Positions 23,826 to 33,262 of a stretch of 64,000 bases of DNA are shown one piece after another. Under the pieces are notes generated by a model. It was not told the origin of the DNA, searched no databases, and was given only the letters and a program-made list of their open reading frames with translations. Position numbers and translations under genes: made by a program. This stretch comes from Paenibacillus validus NBRC 15382 (GTDB lineage Bacteria; Bacillota; Bacilli; Paenibacillales; NBRC-103111): assembly GCF_004000985.1 (NCBI RefSeq), contig NZ_BIMH01000017.1:1-64000 (forward strand), read 5' to 3'. Each line of letters opens with the position of its first letter. The stretch's first letter is position 1.

Positions 23826-24368
23826 ACCTAATCCCCCTTCAAGTTTGGTTCATCAGTTAAATGTATCCATATTTGGTTTGTATTATTCAAAAAATACTTT
23901 TACAAAACTTGTTTTAGGATAGATGATCTCATAAGCCATTTGCATAAAGTGTGTCGTGCTAAATCCGAGTAGTTAGTAGAAATATAGTGTTTCAATATTT
24001 AGTGATATTATGATGCAAGTCGCACATACTCACACGTATCAATGCAATGGACAACGGAATGGATTACTGGAACAACATGATGAGAATTTTTTTAATAGTT
24101 CAGTTGTGATGCTTGAAGTGGCCAACGTCTATATAAATACTCCCATCGCCGAAAATCCCATACTTCGTTGACCGTGGCGGGTGTATTGTCGAAGAAAGTC
24201 GCATTAATTGAACTAAACATCCACAAACAACATGCAGATCGAGAAATGAAGCGTAGACGAAGCGAACGCCGAAGCCGATAGTTATTGCCGCCCGACCTTC
24301 GCTATTCGAAGCGAACCCCCCGCTTAGCTGACCTTTAAATGTAACGGAAAGTGGCGGGGCTTCTTCAA
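23826..24368. other. Intergenic region before cadA
   Basis: No supported gene. A plus-strand frame near 24168-24281 ends in a very basic tail (MKRRRSERRSR) and is probably a remnant. A GC-rich pair (CCCCGC near 24317 and GCGGGG near 24354) could form a terminator hairpin for cadA on the minus strand. Confidence 0.35.
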
Positions 24369-26513
24369 TTACTTACTATTTCTGATCTTCAACAATCTAA
24401 GGCTATTTAGCGTAACGATCAACGTCGCGCCCATATCGGCGAAAACCGCCATCCACAACGTAAGCCATCCGGGAACAATAAACGCCAATGCAAGAAGTTT
24501 TATACCGAGCGAAAACGTAATGTTTTGTTTAATTATCGTTAGGGTTTTACGGCTTAATCGAATTGTATATGGTAATTTACTTAAATCATCCGCCATAAGC
24601 GCAATATCTGCCGTTTCAAGTGCCGTATCTGTACCGGCGCCACCCATTGCGATACCAACCGTTGAAGCCGCAAGCGCTGGCGCGTCGTTTACGCCGTCGC
24701 CGATCATTGCGACATTGCCGTAATCTTTGCGAAGTTGCTTGATATAGTCTAATTTATCTTGTGGCATTAGATCGGCTTTAACGTCCGTAACATTCAGTCG
24801 TTGCCCGATAGCTTCGGCGGTTGCTTGATTGTCGCCCGTAAGCATAATCGTCTTCTTGATGCCAATTTCGTGCAGTTGTTTGATAACGTCTTCACTGGAA
24901 TCGCGTACTTCGTCAGCAACGGCGATTAAGGCAAGAACTTGTTGTTCAGTACCCAATACCATAACTGTTTTCCCCTGCTTTTGAAGAACTTCGATACGCT
25001 GATTCGTTTCAACATTCATATTGGAATGAAGTTCTGTGAAAAGTTTCGGACTTCCGATGTAATACAATTCCCCGTTTACCTTCGCTTTTACACCTTTGCC
25101 CGTAATGGACTGAAAGTCTTCAACGGTAAGTGATAAATCGGCGCAGATGCTTTCAGCTTTTCGAACAATCGCGGAAGCAAGCGGGTGTTGCGACCCTTTT
25201 TCGATAACTGCCGCGATAGCAAGCAATCCCTTTTCGTCTATCGTTCCGAAAGTTTCAACGTTAGTTACTTCCGGGAAGCCTTTTGTCAAAGTACCTGTTT
25301 TATCAAAAGCGATTGCTGAAAGGCGTCCAGCTTCTTCAAGGTGAATACCGCCTTTGATAAGAACGCCATTCTTTGCCGCGTTACCAATAGCCGTAACAAT
25401 CGAAATAGGTGTTGAAATAACTAACGCACAAGGACAACCGACGACGAGTAGCGCCAATCCCCTATAAACCCATTCGCCCCAATCGCCACCAAGGATAAGC
25501 GGAGGAACAACGGCAATACCTAACGCCAAAATCATAATCGCGGGCGTATAGTATTTCGCGAACCGATCAACGAACGCTTGCGAAGGTGCGCGTTCCGCCT
25601 GTGCTTCTTCGACAAGGTTGATAATTTTTGAAATCGTCGTATCCTCGACTAATTTTGTAACTTTAACTTCAAGCAAACCTTCTTCGTTTAAGGTTCCCGC
25701 AAATACTTCATCGTCAATTGTTTTAGATACGGGAACGGATTCGCCTGTTATCGCGGCTTGGTTAATCGTTGATGTCCCTTTAATAACAACGCCGTCCATC
25801 GCAAGTTTTTGTCCCGGTTTCACGATCATAATATCGCCTACTTGAATATCGTCAACGTTAACCATTAGTTCAGCGGAACCGCGACGTATTAGCGCTTCTT
25901 TCGGTGCAATGTCCATAAGGGAACGAATGGATTGACGGGCTTTTTCCATCGAGTAGCGTTCCAGAACTTCACTGATAGCGAATAGAATGACGACCGTTGC
26001 GCCTTCGCCCCATTCGCCGATAGCCGCGGCGCCGATAATTGCTACGGTCATAAGCGTGTTCATATCAAAATTAAGACGGAAAAGATTCTTTATACCTTTA
26101 ATGAATAATGCGTACCCGCCAATTATGATCGATGCGCCGTATGTTATTGAAGATAGAATGCTTTCTTCCCCGTATTGTTCACCAAGTAAATAACCCGCAA
26201 CCAGTAGAACGACCGAAAGTAATACATTCCAGTTTGCTAACCAAAATGGTTTTTTCTTCTCGACTACACGTTCTTTTTCTGGCGTAACTTTTAAGTTCTC
26301 GAAAGCGCCAGCTTTTTCAAGTTCTTGAACGCTTGTCTTGCCGTAAACAGTTATTTTTGAAGCACCGAAGTTAACTTGTGCGTCCTTTACACCGGGTAAG
26401 TCCTTGACGTTCTTTTCAAATTTCCCCGCGCAATTGGTACATGTAAAGCCTTGCACGCGGAAAACATTTTTATTTTCTTCACTTATAGCGTTATTTTCTA
26501 CATTACTTGCCAT
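24369..26513 (-). CDS. cadA: Cadmium/zinc/lead-exporting P1B-type ATPase CadA
   Basis: A 714-aa heavy-metal ATPase that exports Cd(II), Zn(II) or Pb(II). The N-terminal HMA domain has GFTCTNC near residue 22. Membrane helix six has [10 protein letters not shown] (CPC near residue 358), then DKTGTLTKG with the phosphorylated Asp near 403, the HP of KGSQHPLAS, and [10 protein letters not shown]. The last membrane helix carries [10 protein letters not shown], whose Asp is typical of the Zn/Cd/Pb group rather than the Cu group. Its start overlaps the end of cadC by 11 bp, so the pair is one operon controlled by CadC. Confidence 0.93.
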   Translation of the reverse strand: MASNVENNAISEENKNVFRVQGFTCTNCAGKFEKNVKDLPGVKDAQVNFGASKITVYGKTSVQELEKAGAFENLKVTPEKERVVEKKKPFWLANWNVLLSVVLLVAGYLLGEQYGEESILSSITYGASIIIGGYALFIKGIKNLFRLNFDMNTLMTVAIIGAAAIGEWGEGATVVILFAISEVLERYSMEKARQSIRSLMDIAPKEALIRRGSAELMVNVDDIQVGDIMIVKPGQKLAMDGVVIKGTSTINQAAITGESVPVSKTIDDEVFAGTLNEEGLLEVKVTKLVEDTTISKIINLVEEAQAERAPSQAFVDRFAKYYTPAIMILALGIAVVPPLILGGDWGEWVYRGLALLVVGCPCALVISTPISIVTAIGNAAKNGVLIKGGIHLEEAGRLSAIAFDKTGTLTKGFPEVTNVETFGTIDEKGLLAIAAVIEKGSQHPLASAIVRKAESICADLSLTVEDFQSITGKGVKAKVNGELYYIGSPKLFTELHSNMNVETNQRIEVLQKQGKTVMVLGTEQQVLALIAVADEVRDSSEDVIKQLHEIGIKKTIMLTGDNQATAEAIGQRLNVTDVKADLMPQDKLDYIKQLRKDYGNVAMIGDGVNDAPALAASTVGIAMGGAGTDTALETADIALMADDLSKLPYTIRLSRKTLTIIKQNITFSLGIKLLALAFIVPGWLTLWMAVFADMGATLIVTLNSLRLLKIRNSK

Positions 26514-26880
26514 TAGTAATCAAATCCCCCGAATGTGTGGATGCTAACTGTACCAATTGACGAACATGATCGTCTTCTAACGAGTAGAACACTAATTTGC
26601 CTTCCTTACGGTTTTTCGCTAATCCAAGTTGATTTAACGTCCGTAAGTGGTGCGAAGCCGTCGCCATTGTTGAACCGATAATATTCGCGACGTCGCAAAC
26701 GCAAAGTTCATCTTCTTCACAAAGGGCGAAGGCGATCTTCATACGTGTTTCGTCGGCTAATACCTTAAACATTTTGACCATGCCGTGAATATTTTGCCCT
26801 TCAAGCGATTTTTGTACCCTTTGAACCTTGGGTTCGTCATAACAGTAAATATCACAAGTGTCTTTTTCCTTTTTGCTCAT
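26503..26880 (-). CDS. cadC: Metal-sensing ArsR/SmtB repressor CadC
   Basis: A 125-aa winged-helix repressor that leaves its operator when Cd, Pb or Zn binds. The N-terminus has Cys residues (CDIYCYDEP), and the alpha-3 site is [12 protein letters not shown], the CxC metal motif of CadC. The recognition helix is [17 protein letters not shown]. Total length and motifs fit CadC. It precedes and overlaps cadA. An operator dyad lies 15 bp upstream at 26895-26914. Confidence 0.93.
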   Translation of the reverse strand: MSKKEKDTCDIYCYDEPKVQRVQKSLEGQNIHGMVKMFKVLADETRMKIAFALCEEDELCVCDVANIIGSTMATASHHLRTLNQLGLAKNRKEGKLVFYSLEDDHVRQLVQLASTHSGDLITNGK

Positions 26881-26894
26881 TCCGTCACCCCTTC

Positions 26895-26914
26895 AATCAA
26901 ACCTTTATTTGATT
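26895..26914 (-). promoter_or_regulatory. CadC-type operator dyad
   Basis: AATCAAA-N6-TTTGATT, a perfect 7+7 dyad with a 6-bp centre, 15 bp upstream of the cadC start. It matches the general shape of CadC/ArsR operators. Confidence 0.7.
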
Positions 26915-27008
26915 ATTATCATAGCACGATCTTTTTATACATTCAAATGAAAATTTGACTGTGTTTAAAAAAGGCTTCAACCATATTTGAGTATAATTCC
27001 ACGACATG

Positions 27009-27059
27009 GAAAAAGCGCTACAAACCAGGGAGTTTTTTTGTCCCTTGTTATAGCGCTTA
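27009..27059 (-). terminator. Rho-independent terminator
   Basis: AAGCGCTA and TAGCGCTT form the outer stem with AGGGA/TCCCT inside; T residues follow on the minus strand. It ends the transcript of the gene at 27107-27310. Confidence 0.75.
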
Positions 27060-27106
27060 GAATCGATGTAAAAATACAAAGAAGAGGCATATGCCCCTTC
27101 CGTATT

Positions 27107-27310
27107 TTAAACATGCTGTTTTTGTTGCAAATTTTCAACCTGTCGATGTAGTTCGTTATTCCGTTCCTTTAATTCGTTCAACTCGTTAGTCACTTGTTCA
27201 AGAGAATGACTGTTATTTGAGTTTCCGGCTTTATGATCGCCATGCATTCCTTTCATCATCCATATCATCATTATTGGACAAACAAGCATTAACAACCAGT
27301 ACCAATTCAT
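27107..27310 (-). CDS. Small DUF2933-like membrane protein
   Basis: A 67-aa protein with one membrane segment (NWYWLLMLVCPIMMIWMM), a Met/Gly/His patch (KGMHGDHKAG) and a short coiled coil (LEQVTNELNELKERNNELHR). The pattern matches DUF2933, small proteins that accompany copper-resistance genes. The Met-His patch could bind Cu(I), which is inference. I start at ATG 27310 rather than the 17-codon-longer frame because AAGG lies just upstream and the extension is hydrophilic. Confidence 0.65.
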   Translation of the reverse strand: MNWYWLLMLVCPIMMIWMMKGMHGDHKAGNSNNSHSLEQVTNELNELKERNNELHRQVENLQQKQHV

Positions 27311-27486
27311 CTTACCTTCACTTCCTTTCTTGGTTATCTTATATGAGTTTTTATAACTCAATTGTAATTCCTAATTATGAGATCCCTGTGTAGAAGTTGT
27401 TGAAATCAAGTTTTTTCCACATTAATATTTAGGACATTCCATACATATTTTTAATATACAAGCTATCATTTACTGGAGGGCAAAAA

Positions 27487-28389
27487 ATGACGAACACTTT
27501 CTTTTTCCTGGGTATTTATTCCGTTTTAACCATATGGATTCTTCGATTCATTATCGTTTTCCGCCATCGTTTATCCTGTATGGCCGGTATGATGGCTGCA
27601 ATGGTGCAGGGAATGACAATCGGTTTAGGCGTAGGGACGCTGCTCGTTATATGGCTCCCGGGTGAAATCTTTCATGCAACAATAATTAGTATGTTAATCG
27701 GGGGAATCATCGGGACAGTTTCTGGAATCCCTATTAGTATTATGGCCATATTGGACGGACTTTTATCGGGTATCATGGGCGGCATGATGGGCACAATGTT
27801 TATGGTCATGATCCCTACATCATATACAATTGCAGCCATAAAAATCATGTCAGTTCTTTGTACCGGTGTGCTGTTTCTTTTATTTCTGATGTTACAGGGA
27901 GAAATAAAGCTAGAACATTTACAGAAAAGATCATCATTATTGTCCAAACCAGTCTCTATGTTTGCCGTAATCGTTTTGTTTGCAGTCATAATTATTTTGG
28001 GTGTAGGGAGCGATTTACACAATAACTACTACGGTAAACAATACAATAATACAGCTGATCCTAACGCTACGCATGAACACCAACTAGAGAAGAATTTACC
28101 AGACCTATCCAAAAATGAACTCGCAATAATAGCGAATGAATTTTCATTTTCCCCATCCACAATCCACATGAATGCGAACGAAAAAATAAAGATTATTTTG
28201 TATAACGCGGGAAATGTTGAACATGACTTTGAAATTGTCGGAACTGATATTCATGTCCATGCAAAACCAGGGCAAAGAAGCAGTGTAATCGCCACTCTGG
28301 AGAAAACAGGTGAATACCGAGCAGTGTGTACATTGCCTGGCCATCAGGAGGCTGGAATGATCTCTGCCGTTCGTGTTCATCCATTATAG
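27487..28389 (+). CDS. Membrane protein with fused C-terminal cupredoxin domain
   Basis: A 300-aa protein. The first 180 residues hold five or six membrane helices rich in Met and Gly (CMAGMMAAMVQGMTIGLGVG, LLSGIMGGMMGTMF). The last 100 residues form a cupredoxin: NVEHDFE supplies the first His, and VCTLPGHQEAGM supplies Cys, His and Met, the full type-1 copper ligand set. The cupredoxin would face the outside. It may receive, store or oxidise copper at the membrane. GGAGG precedes the ATG. It is a single plus-strand gene facing the long minus-strand operon. Confidence 0.8.
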   Translation: MTNTFFFLGIYSVLTIWILRFIIVFRHRLSCMAGMMAAMVQGMTIGLGVGTLLVIWLPGEIFHATIISMLIGGIIGTVSGIPISIMAILDGLLSGIMGGMMGTMFMVMIPTSYTIAAIKIMSVLCTGVLFLLFLMLQGEIKLEHLQKRSSLLSKPVSMFAVIVLFAVIIILGVGSDLHNNYYGKQYNNTADPNATHEHQLEKNLPDLSKNELAIIANEFSFSPSTIHMNANEKIKIILYNAGNVEHDFEIVGTDIHVHAKPGQRSSVIATLEKTGEYRAVCTLPGHQEAGMISAVRVHPL

Positions 28390-28402
28390 AACAATATTGA
28401 TA

Positions 28403-28870
28403 TTAAGACGTAGGATTTTTATCCGTGTTAATGCTGCGTATAAATGAGGTTACATTACCCAAACAACAAGACCCTTGCGGGTTATTAACTTCACAGCCAC
28501 AACGCTTGGCTTGTACCTGCATGCGTATATGTTCTATGGGGCGTTGGTTTTTTAGAGTTGCTTCCGTTAGGCGTTTTCTCGTCCATCCAAAACAGTAGCA
28601 AACCGGCACATTCAAAGCCTTGTTTTTCTGAAATACAGATATTTTGAGGTCGTCTGAAACGTAAGTTTGATCATTGCTGAAATAAACTACTTCACATGAG
28701 GAATTTGAGCAGAATGTGTATATCAATTCACTGTCTATGGTTTCTAAGGCTTTTGGTATAAGCATTGCTTTGAGTGTAATAAGAGGAACGTTCTTGCCCT
28801 TTTGCTGACAAATAGGGCAATAATTAAGATTCGACTTTTCCAACGATGATGATTGACAACATTCGTTCAA
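28403..28870 (-). CDS. CopZ-like zinc/Fe-S metallochaperone-like protein
   Basis: A 155-aa Cys-rich protein similar to the N-terminal part of Archaeoglobus CopZ, which binds zinc and a [2Fe-2S] cluster. Visible motifs are YCPICQQKG, FCSNSSCEVVYF, VPVCYCFGWT and RCGCEVNNPQGSCCLG. The fused HMA copper domain of archaeal CopZ is absent. It would be cytoplasmic and could reduce or pass on copper. The start is a TTG at 28870 with AAGGAG upstream. It is the last gene of the operon starting at 33976. Confidence 0.75.
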   Translation of the reverse strand: MNECCQSSSLEKSNLNYCPICQQKGKNVPLITLKAMLIPKALETIDSELIYTFCSNSSCEVVYFSNDQTYVSDDLKISVFQKNKALNVPVCYCFGWTRKRLTEATLKNQRPIEHIRMQVQAKRCGCEVNNPQGSCCLGNVTSFIRSINTDKNPTS

Positions 28871-28909
28871 TGATGACCACTCCTTAATGTCCGTAGAAAC
28901 ACGCTAATC

Positions 28910-30395
28910 TTACTCGCTCGGCTGCGATTGATCAATATGGCTCGGAATTGCATACCCGTCATAAAGTACTGATGTCATCATCCCAGAACTCGCATGGTTG
29001 AGATCGTGGCAATGAAACATCCACTCTCCGGGATTATTTGCAATGAAAGCCAACTCATACTTCTCGCCCGGTTTTACAACAAGTGTATCTTTGAAGATCG
29101 CCCCGTCTTCAACCGGTGAGCCATCCTTACTTAATACTTGAAAAAAGTGTCCATGCAAATGCATAGGATGATCGAACATCATATCTTTGCTTTCTAATGT
29201 TACTTTAATAATATCCCCTCTCTTCACATCAAGCGGATCGATATCAGGATATGTCCTTCCATTAATTGTATAGATCATCCCCATTCCTTTCATTCCATGC
29301 GACAGCACCATCTTGTATTCTTGATCATATTTATTTGATGCAAGAGAAGCATATTCTGTTGCAATCCCGGATCCAGTCAATGTAAAGATTCCGTCATACT
29401 CCGTTTCATCCAATGTTTTCTTGGATGTTCTATTAATTAATGGAATGATTAATCCATCTGCAGCAGGCGTATTTAACATCTCTCTTATAAAAAAGCTGCT
29501 ATCGGGCGCAGTAAATTCCACATCGTATCTTTCCCCTGGTCCAACGGGCAAAAGCTTATTTTGGATTATTTGCGGATCCATTACTGCCTGCCCATCAACC
29601 GCCACGACTCTATATTCGATCGAACCCAAGTTCATATAATGGGTTATATATCCTGCATTTATAAAACGCAACCGCACATTCTCACCCGTTTGAATTTCGT
29701 ACGCAGAAATCAAATCACCAGACTTGCCGTTTACAGTGAAAAGATCATCATTGGAGCTTCCCATCATACCCTTTGATCCTGCTTTTCCCTTACTATTCAT
29801 CTCATCCAGGATAAACGTATAATCTCGGTCCAACTCCGTTTGCCGGTCGCCCTCCACGATCAGTGCACCATATAACCCAAGATCCACTTGCTCGGCACTT
29901 TTGTAATGGGAATGATACCAATAGGTGCCTGGAACGGTTGCTGTAAATGAATACTGAAAACTCTCTCCAGGTTTCACTGCGTTCTGTGTTACCCCGGGTA
30001 CTCCATCCATATCTACCGGAACAGGATATCCATGCCAGTGGATGGTTACGGGCTGATCCAGCTCATTCTTCAAATTGACTTCTACCTGCTGCCCTACTTT
30101 TACACGGATTTCTTGGCCGGGTACAGTTCCGTTATAGGAATAAAGGTTTAGTTTTATTCCCGACGAGACCTCTTGTTTGTGCAACGATATTATATGTGAT
30201 CTTATCGCCTTCGATTTGAGGCCTTGTATAAAAGGTATCATCGATTGGAAGTATTGAAAACTGATTAATATCCACTTCTTTCCGTTGTCTTTTTTCACTT
30301 GTGGGTTCTGATCGATTCATCATTCCCATCATTGAACAAGAACCAAGGACTGAGGCAATGAGAAGGATTAGAATTGCTTTATAAATGTTTTTCAA
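28910..30395 (-). pseudogene. Multicopper oxidase lipoprotein, frameshifted near 30170
   Basis: Laccase/CueO-like multicopper oxidase that would oxidise Cu(I) outside the cell. The main frame (30298-28910) has all copper motifs: TIHWHGYPVP, YWYHSHYKS, HPMHLHGHFFQ and WMFHCHDLNHASSGM. Its expected N-terminus, a lipoprotein signal (LLIASVLGSCS, TTG start at 30395 with GGAGG), is in another frame that runs to 30132. The two readings join smoothly around 30165-30180 (NIVAQTR into EVSSGIKLNL), so one indel separates signal and enzyme. It is either a recent pseudogene, a sequencing error, or made by frameshifting. An intact relative lies at 35500. Confidence 0.75.
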
Positions 30396-30438
30396 CCGCT
30401 AGTCCTCCTTCTTAACGTGCTCGTATTTTAACGGATAG

Positions 30439-30849
30439 TTACTTCTCGAGGTCCCCCGTCCATTTAGCCATACCGCCGTCAAGATTATAAACCTGGTTAT
30501 AACCATTCTCTAACAAAAGGTTCCCACTTTCCACTCCCATACGACCGGTATGACACACAAAGACAATTTCCTTATCCTTAGGCAGTTCAGTATACCTCAA
30601 CTGAATCTCCTCAAAAGGAATGTTTATCGAGTTGGGTACTCTACTATTGGAAAATAATTCGGGTTCCCTTAAATCGACAATGACCATATCTTTTTTACTG
30701 TTGATCATATTCGTGAGCATCTTAGTATCCACGATTTGCAGTTCAGGTATAGTTTCTAGGGACTTGTTCGTTGTTAAAAACTTGATGGAGGCCGCTCCTA
30801 ACATAACTACAATCAATACAAGTAAGACAAACCACTTATTTCTTATCAC
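30439..30849 (-). CDS. Membrane-anchored rhodanese-like protein
   Basis: A 136-aa protein with an N-terminal membrane anchor (WFVLLVLIVVMLGAASIKFL) and a single rhodanese domain facing outside. The active-site loop is VCHTGRMG with Cys near residue 97; VIVDLREPELF is the family entrance motif. Rhodaneses move sulfur or bind thiols and oxyanions. It lies 14 bp after lgt and 43 bp before the multicopper oxidase in the same operon, so a role in thiol or copper handling at the membrane is inferred. Confidence 0.85.
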   Translation of the reverse strand: MIRNKWFVLLVLIVVMLGAASIKFLTTNKSLETIPELQIVDTKMLTNMINSKKDMVIVDLREPELFSNSRVPNSINIPFEEIQLRYTELPKDKEIVFVCHTGRMGVESGNLLLENGYNQVYNLDGGMAKWTGDLEK

Positions 30850-30863
30850 AAGCGACCCTCCTT

Positions 30864-31670
30864 TTAATGAATTTGTTCTAACTTGGGCGAAAGATCTTCG
30901 GGGTCTTTTCGTTTCTGTCTTAAAGTGAAGATCATCATGATTACCAGACTAATTACAATCACAACTACACTCGTCCATTGTCCTGCTGTCCAATTAAAAA
31001 GATATCTAGGAGAGTCACCTCTTAAAAACTCCAGCATAAACCTTCCGATCGCATACAAGATGTTATAAGATAAGAACAAAAACCCTTTAGGCCATGTTTT
31101 ATTTTTCATGATCAATAAAATCGCAAATACAATGAAATCCCACTGACCTTCCCATATCTCGGCTGGCCAAAGTGGTTGCGGACCGTATTCGGCATATGCC
31201 ATTGTGCCTTCCGGATAAACGATGCCAAAACTTGAGCCTGTAGGTGATCCATACGCATCTCCATTTAAAAAGCAAGCGATACGACCGATAGCCTGGCCAA
31301 ATATAATAGCTGGCGCCATCGTGTCCGCCAGCTCCCAAAATGAAATCCGAGCCACTCGGGCGTAAATCGCCGCAGCGATAAATCCACCTACTAGCGCTCC
31401 TTGAATGGCAATACCTCCGTTCCAAATAGCAGGTATCTCCACTAAATGTTTGGAGTAATAGTCCCATTGGAAGAAGAACACATGCCAAATTCTTGCAACC
31501 AAGATTGCTCCGATTAGTACATAAAACATCATGTTTGGAATATGTTTGCGATATGTTGTCCCTTTTGCTAAATAATACGCCACACCCATGGCCAACATGA
31601 TGGCTAAAGCAACGACCAATCCATATGATCGAACTTGGAAATCGCCAATCGAAAAAAGAATCACTCTCAT
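30864..31670 (-). CDS. lgt: Prolipoprotein diacylglyceryl transferase (Lgt)
   Basis: A 268-aa membrane enzyme that would add diacylglycerol to the lipobox Cys of lipoproteins, here perhaps the multicopper oxidases. About seven membrane segments are seen. The signature GQAIGRIACFLNGDAYG (near residue 130) keeps the essential Arg and Asn, and FMLEFLRGD is present. However, the conserved HGG segment reads NGGIAIQGALVGG (near residue 85), so the His that is essential in E. coli Lgt (His103) appears to be Gln. It may have changed activity or specificity. It sits in the operon 33976 to 28403. Confidence 0.85.
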   Translation of the reverse strand: MRVILFSIGDFQVRSYGLVVALAIMLAMGVAYYLAKGTTYRKHIPNMMFYVLIGAILVARIWHVFFFQWDYYSKHLVEIPAIWNGGIAIQGALVGGFIAAAIYARVARISFWELADTMAPAIIFGQAIGRIACFLNGDAYGSPTGSSFGIVYPEGTMAYAEYGPQPLWPAEIWEGQWDFIVFAILLIMKNKTWPKGFLFLSYNILYAIGRFMLEFLRGDSPRYLFNWTAGQWTSVVVIVISLVIMMIFTLRQKRKDPEDLSPKLEQIH

Positions 31671-31678
31671 CCTATACC

Positions 31679-31930
31679 CTACCTTGCCCTATAATTGTTT
31701 TGCAAATTAGGCGTTCGCCCAAAAAAACAGTCCCTTACCGCATCCGGGTCTAAATCCACCGCAAAGCAGAGCGCTTCAAACCATTCTGTTTGTATAAACG
31801 ATAATGCATCTTGTTTAATCTGAAAATATTGTCCTGTTCTCTTTGCTCGAATTTTCAGATCGGATTTGGTCAGCAACAGCATTTCCTGGATCAGAAGATA
31901 ATACCCACGCGGCATCATGTTGATCTTCAT
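31679..31930 (-). CDS. Small helical protein, 83 aa (uncertain)
   Basis: An 83-aa soluble frame (MKINMMPRGYYLLIQEMLLL...) that overlaps the 3' end of the Lgt-like gene by 116 bp in another frame. The segment KQDALSFIQTEWFEALCFAV and then DLDPDAVRDCFFG resembles small proteins of Firmicute phages and ICEs. GGGATGAAGATC gives a weak ribosome site. It ends 9 bp before lgt. Either it is real and the tail of the upstream gene is longer than usual, or it is chance. Confidence 0.45.
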   Translation of the reverse strand: MKINMMPRGYYLLIQEMLLLTKSDLKIRAKRTGQYFQIKQDALSFIQTEWFEALCFAVDLDPDAVRDCFFGRTPNLQNNYRAR

Positions 31931-32672
31931 CCCTTTCGCTTATTGATGTCTGTTCATGATGTTTCAATCTGTTTAAGAACATGGAAGATATAAATCCCGC
32001 TGCCATCATCAACAAATACACGATTTGTTGTCCAGATAACCCTAGTAGAAAAATTGCTTTCGGCTTAAATAACGACACTAGCATCAAGCCTGCACCAAAA
32101 TAAGTTAAAAACAGAACAACTATGTTTCCCGAACCGACCTTCGACCGTTGTCTCCACAAGTAAATGAGCATGGGAACTGTAATAAACAGCATGTAAACAT
32201 TGATAGGATGATATTTAAACTGAGGGCTTTCAATCGAAATTCCCCAAGGCAACGAAGTAGCCGAACCGTATTGCCATCCAATCAAACTGTATACGAGGAC
32301 TGACGTGATGGTTCCAATAGCAAGCAGGTCACCAATAAAAAAAGCCGGAACTTTCAATCGCCGTATACTTATGGTCATGTAAAATACGGCAACCGTAACT
32401 CCTATCCATAATCCCGTTGAAGAACCAATCATAGTAATTAATCGATACGGGTTACTCCATAAAATAGACGGCGAGAAAAGCAAGGGGCTGAATTTCCAGA
32501 CGAAGAATACGATAATAAAACTATTGAAAAGCTTATCAAGAATTGGACGATCATAGAAAGGGGAGTTTTTGATTAGCTTTTGCAGTACATAGTAGCCAAC
32601 CATTCCTGAAAACCCCATCAGCAGCCAGTCCAATTTAATCATAAAGGGTCCAAATTGCAGTATTTCCGGCAT
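31815..32672 (-). CDS. Lgt-like membrane protein without catalytic motif
   Basis: A 285-aa protein with about seven membrane segments. Its start (LQFGPFMIKLDWLLMGFSGM) and the segment FFIGDLLAIGTITSVLVYSL followed by GWQYGSATSLPWGI line up with Lgt, where the latter region contains the catalytic R..NFxNGE; here the catalytic Arg and NGE are missing. It is probably a degenerate Lgt homologue acting as a partner or lipid-binding protein. The last 45 residues are hydrophilic and overlap the gene at 31679. It lies 13 bp after the TlpA gene. Confidence 0.7.
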   Translation of the reverse strand: MPEILQFGPFMIKLDWLLMGFSGMVGYYVLQKLIKNSPFYDRPILDKLFNSFIIVFFVWKFSPLLFSPSILWSNPYRLITMIGSSTGLWIGVTVAVFYMTISIRRLKVPAFFIGDLLAIGTITSVLVYSLIGWQYGSATSLPWGISIESPQFKYHPINVYMLFITVPMLIYLWRQRSKVGSGNIVVLFLTYFGAGLMLVSLFKPKAIFLLGLSGQQIVYLLMMAAGFISSMFLNRLKHHEQTSISERDEDQHDAAWVLSSDPGNAVADQIRSENSSKENRTIFSD

Positions 32673-32685
32673 AACCCTTTGCCCC

Positions 32686-33201
32686 CTAACGAATAAGTCG
32701 CTTAAATTTACTTTCCAAATCTCGGGAATCTACAACTCCGATTACCTGATCCACAATGACGCCTTTCCCATTTACAAAAAAGGTTGTTGGAATTGGCCTG
32801 ATCTGATATCGCCCAGACACTGTTCCTTCCGGATCCAGTAAAACGGGGAAATCAAAACCGTATTCCTCCACAAAAGCTTTTGCTCCATCAATACTGTCGC
32901 CGACAGTAACGTTTACTGCATAAATCTCGATCTGTTCATTATATTTTTCATACAGTCTCACCAAATCGGGCGCCTCAATCCTGCATGGGCCGCACCATGA
33001 TGCCCAAAAGTTAATAACAACGGGTTTGCCATTCAAGTCATCAAAAGAATACGCCTTCCCATCAAGTCCAGTTAGTGAAATCTGCGGGGCTCGATACCCT
33101 ACTTTGGGCAGTTCTTCCTTATTATTTGGTGATGGCGATTGATAAACAGCCGCAACGGTGAGAACAACAATAGTCGCTAGCACTATCCATTGTTTTTTCA
33201 T
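32686..33201 (-). CDS. TlpA-like membrane-anchored thioredoxin
   Basis: A 171-aa protein with an N-terminal membrane anchor (WIVLATIVVLTVAAVYQS) and a thioredoxin fold with WASWCGPCR near residue 68 and PIPTTFFVNG (cis-proline). It should reduce disulfides outside the membrane with electrons from the CcdA encoded directly upstream. I start at ATG 33201, which follows GAAGG; earlier ATGs at 33231 and 33225 have poor ribosome sites. It is the second gene of the operon 33976 to 28403. Confidence 0.88.
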   Translation of the reverse strand: MKKQWIVLATIVVLTVAAVYQSPSPNNKEELPKVGYRAPQISLTGLDGKAYSFDDLNGKPVVINFWASWCGPCRIEAPDLVRLYEKYNEQIEIYAVNVTVGDSIDGAKAFVEEYGFDFPVLLDPEGTVSGRYQIRPIPTTFFVNGKGVIVDQVIGVVDSRDLESKFKRLIR

Positions 33202-33262
33202 CCTTTTCCTTCTCTCCATTACCATATTCAAAAAGTTATATTTTCCAGCATACTACTTCCTT

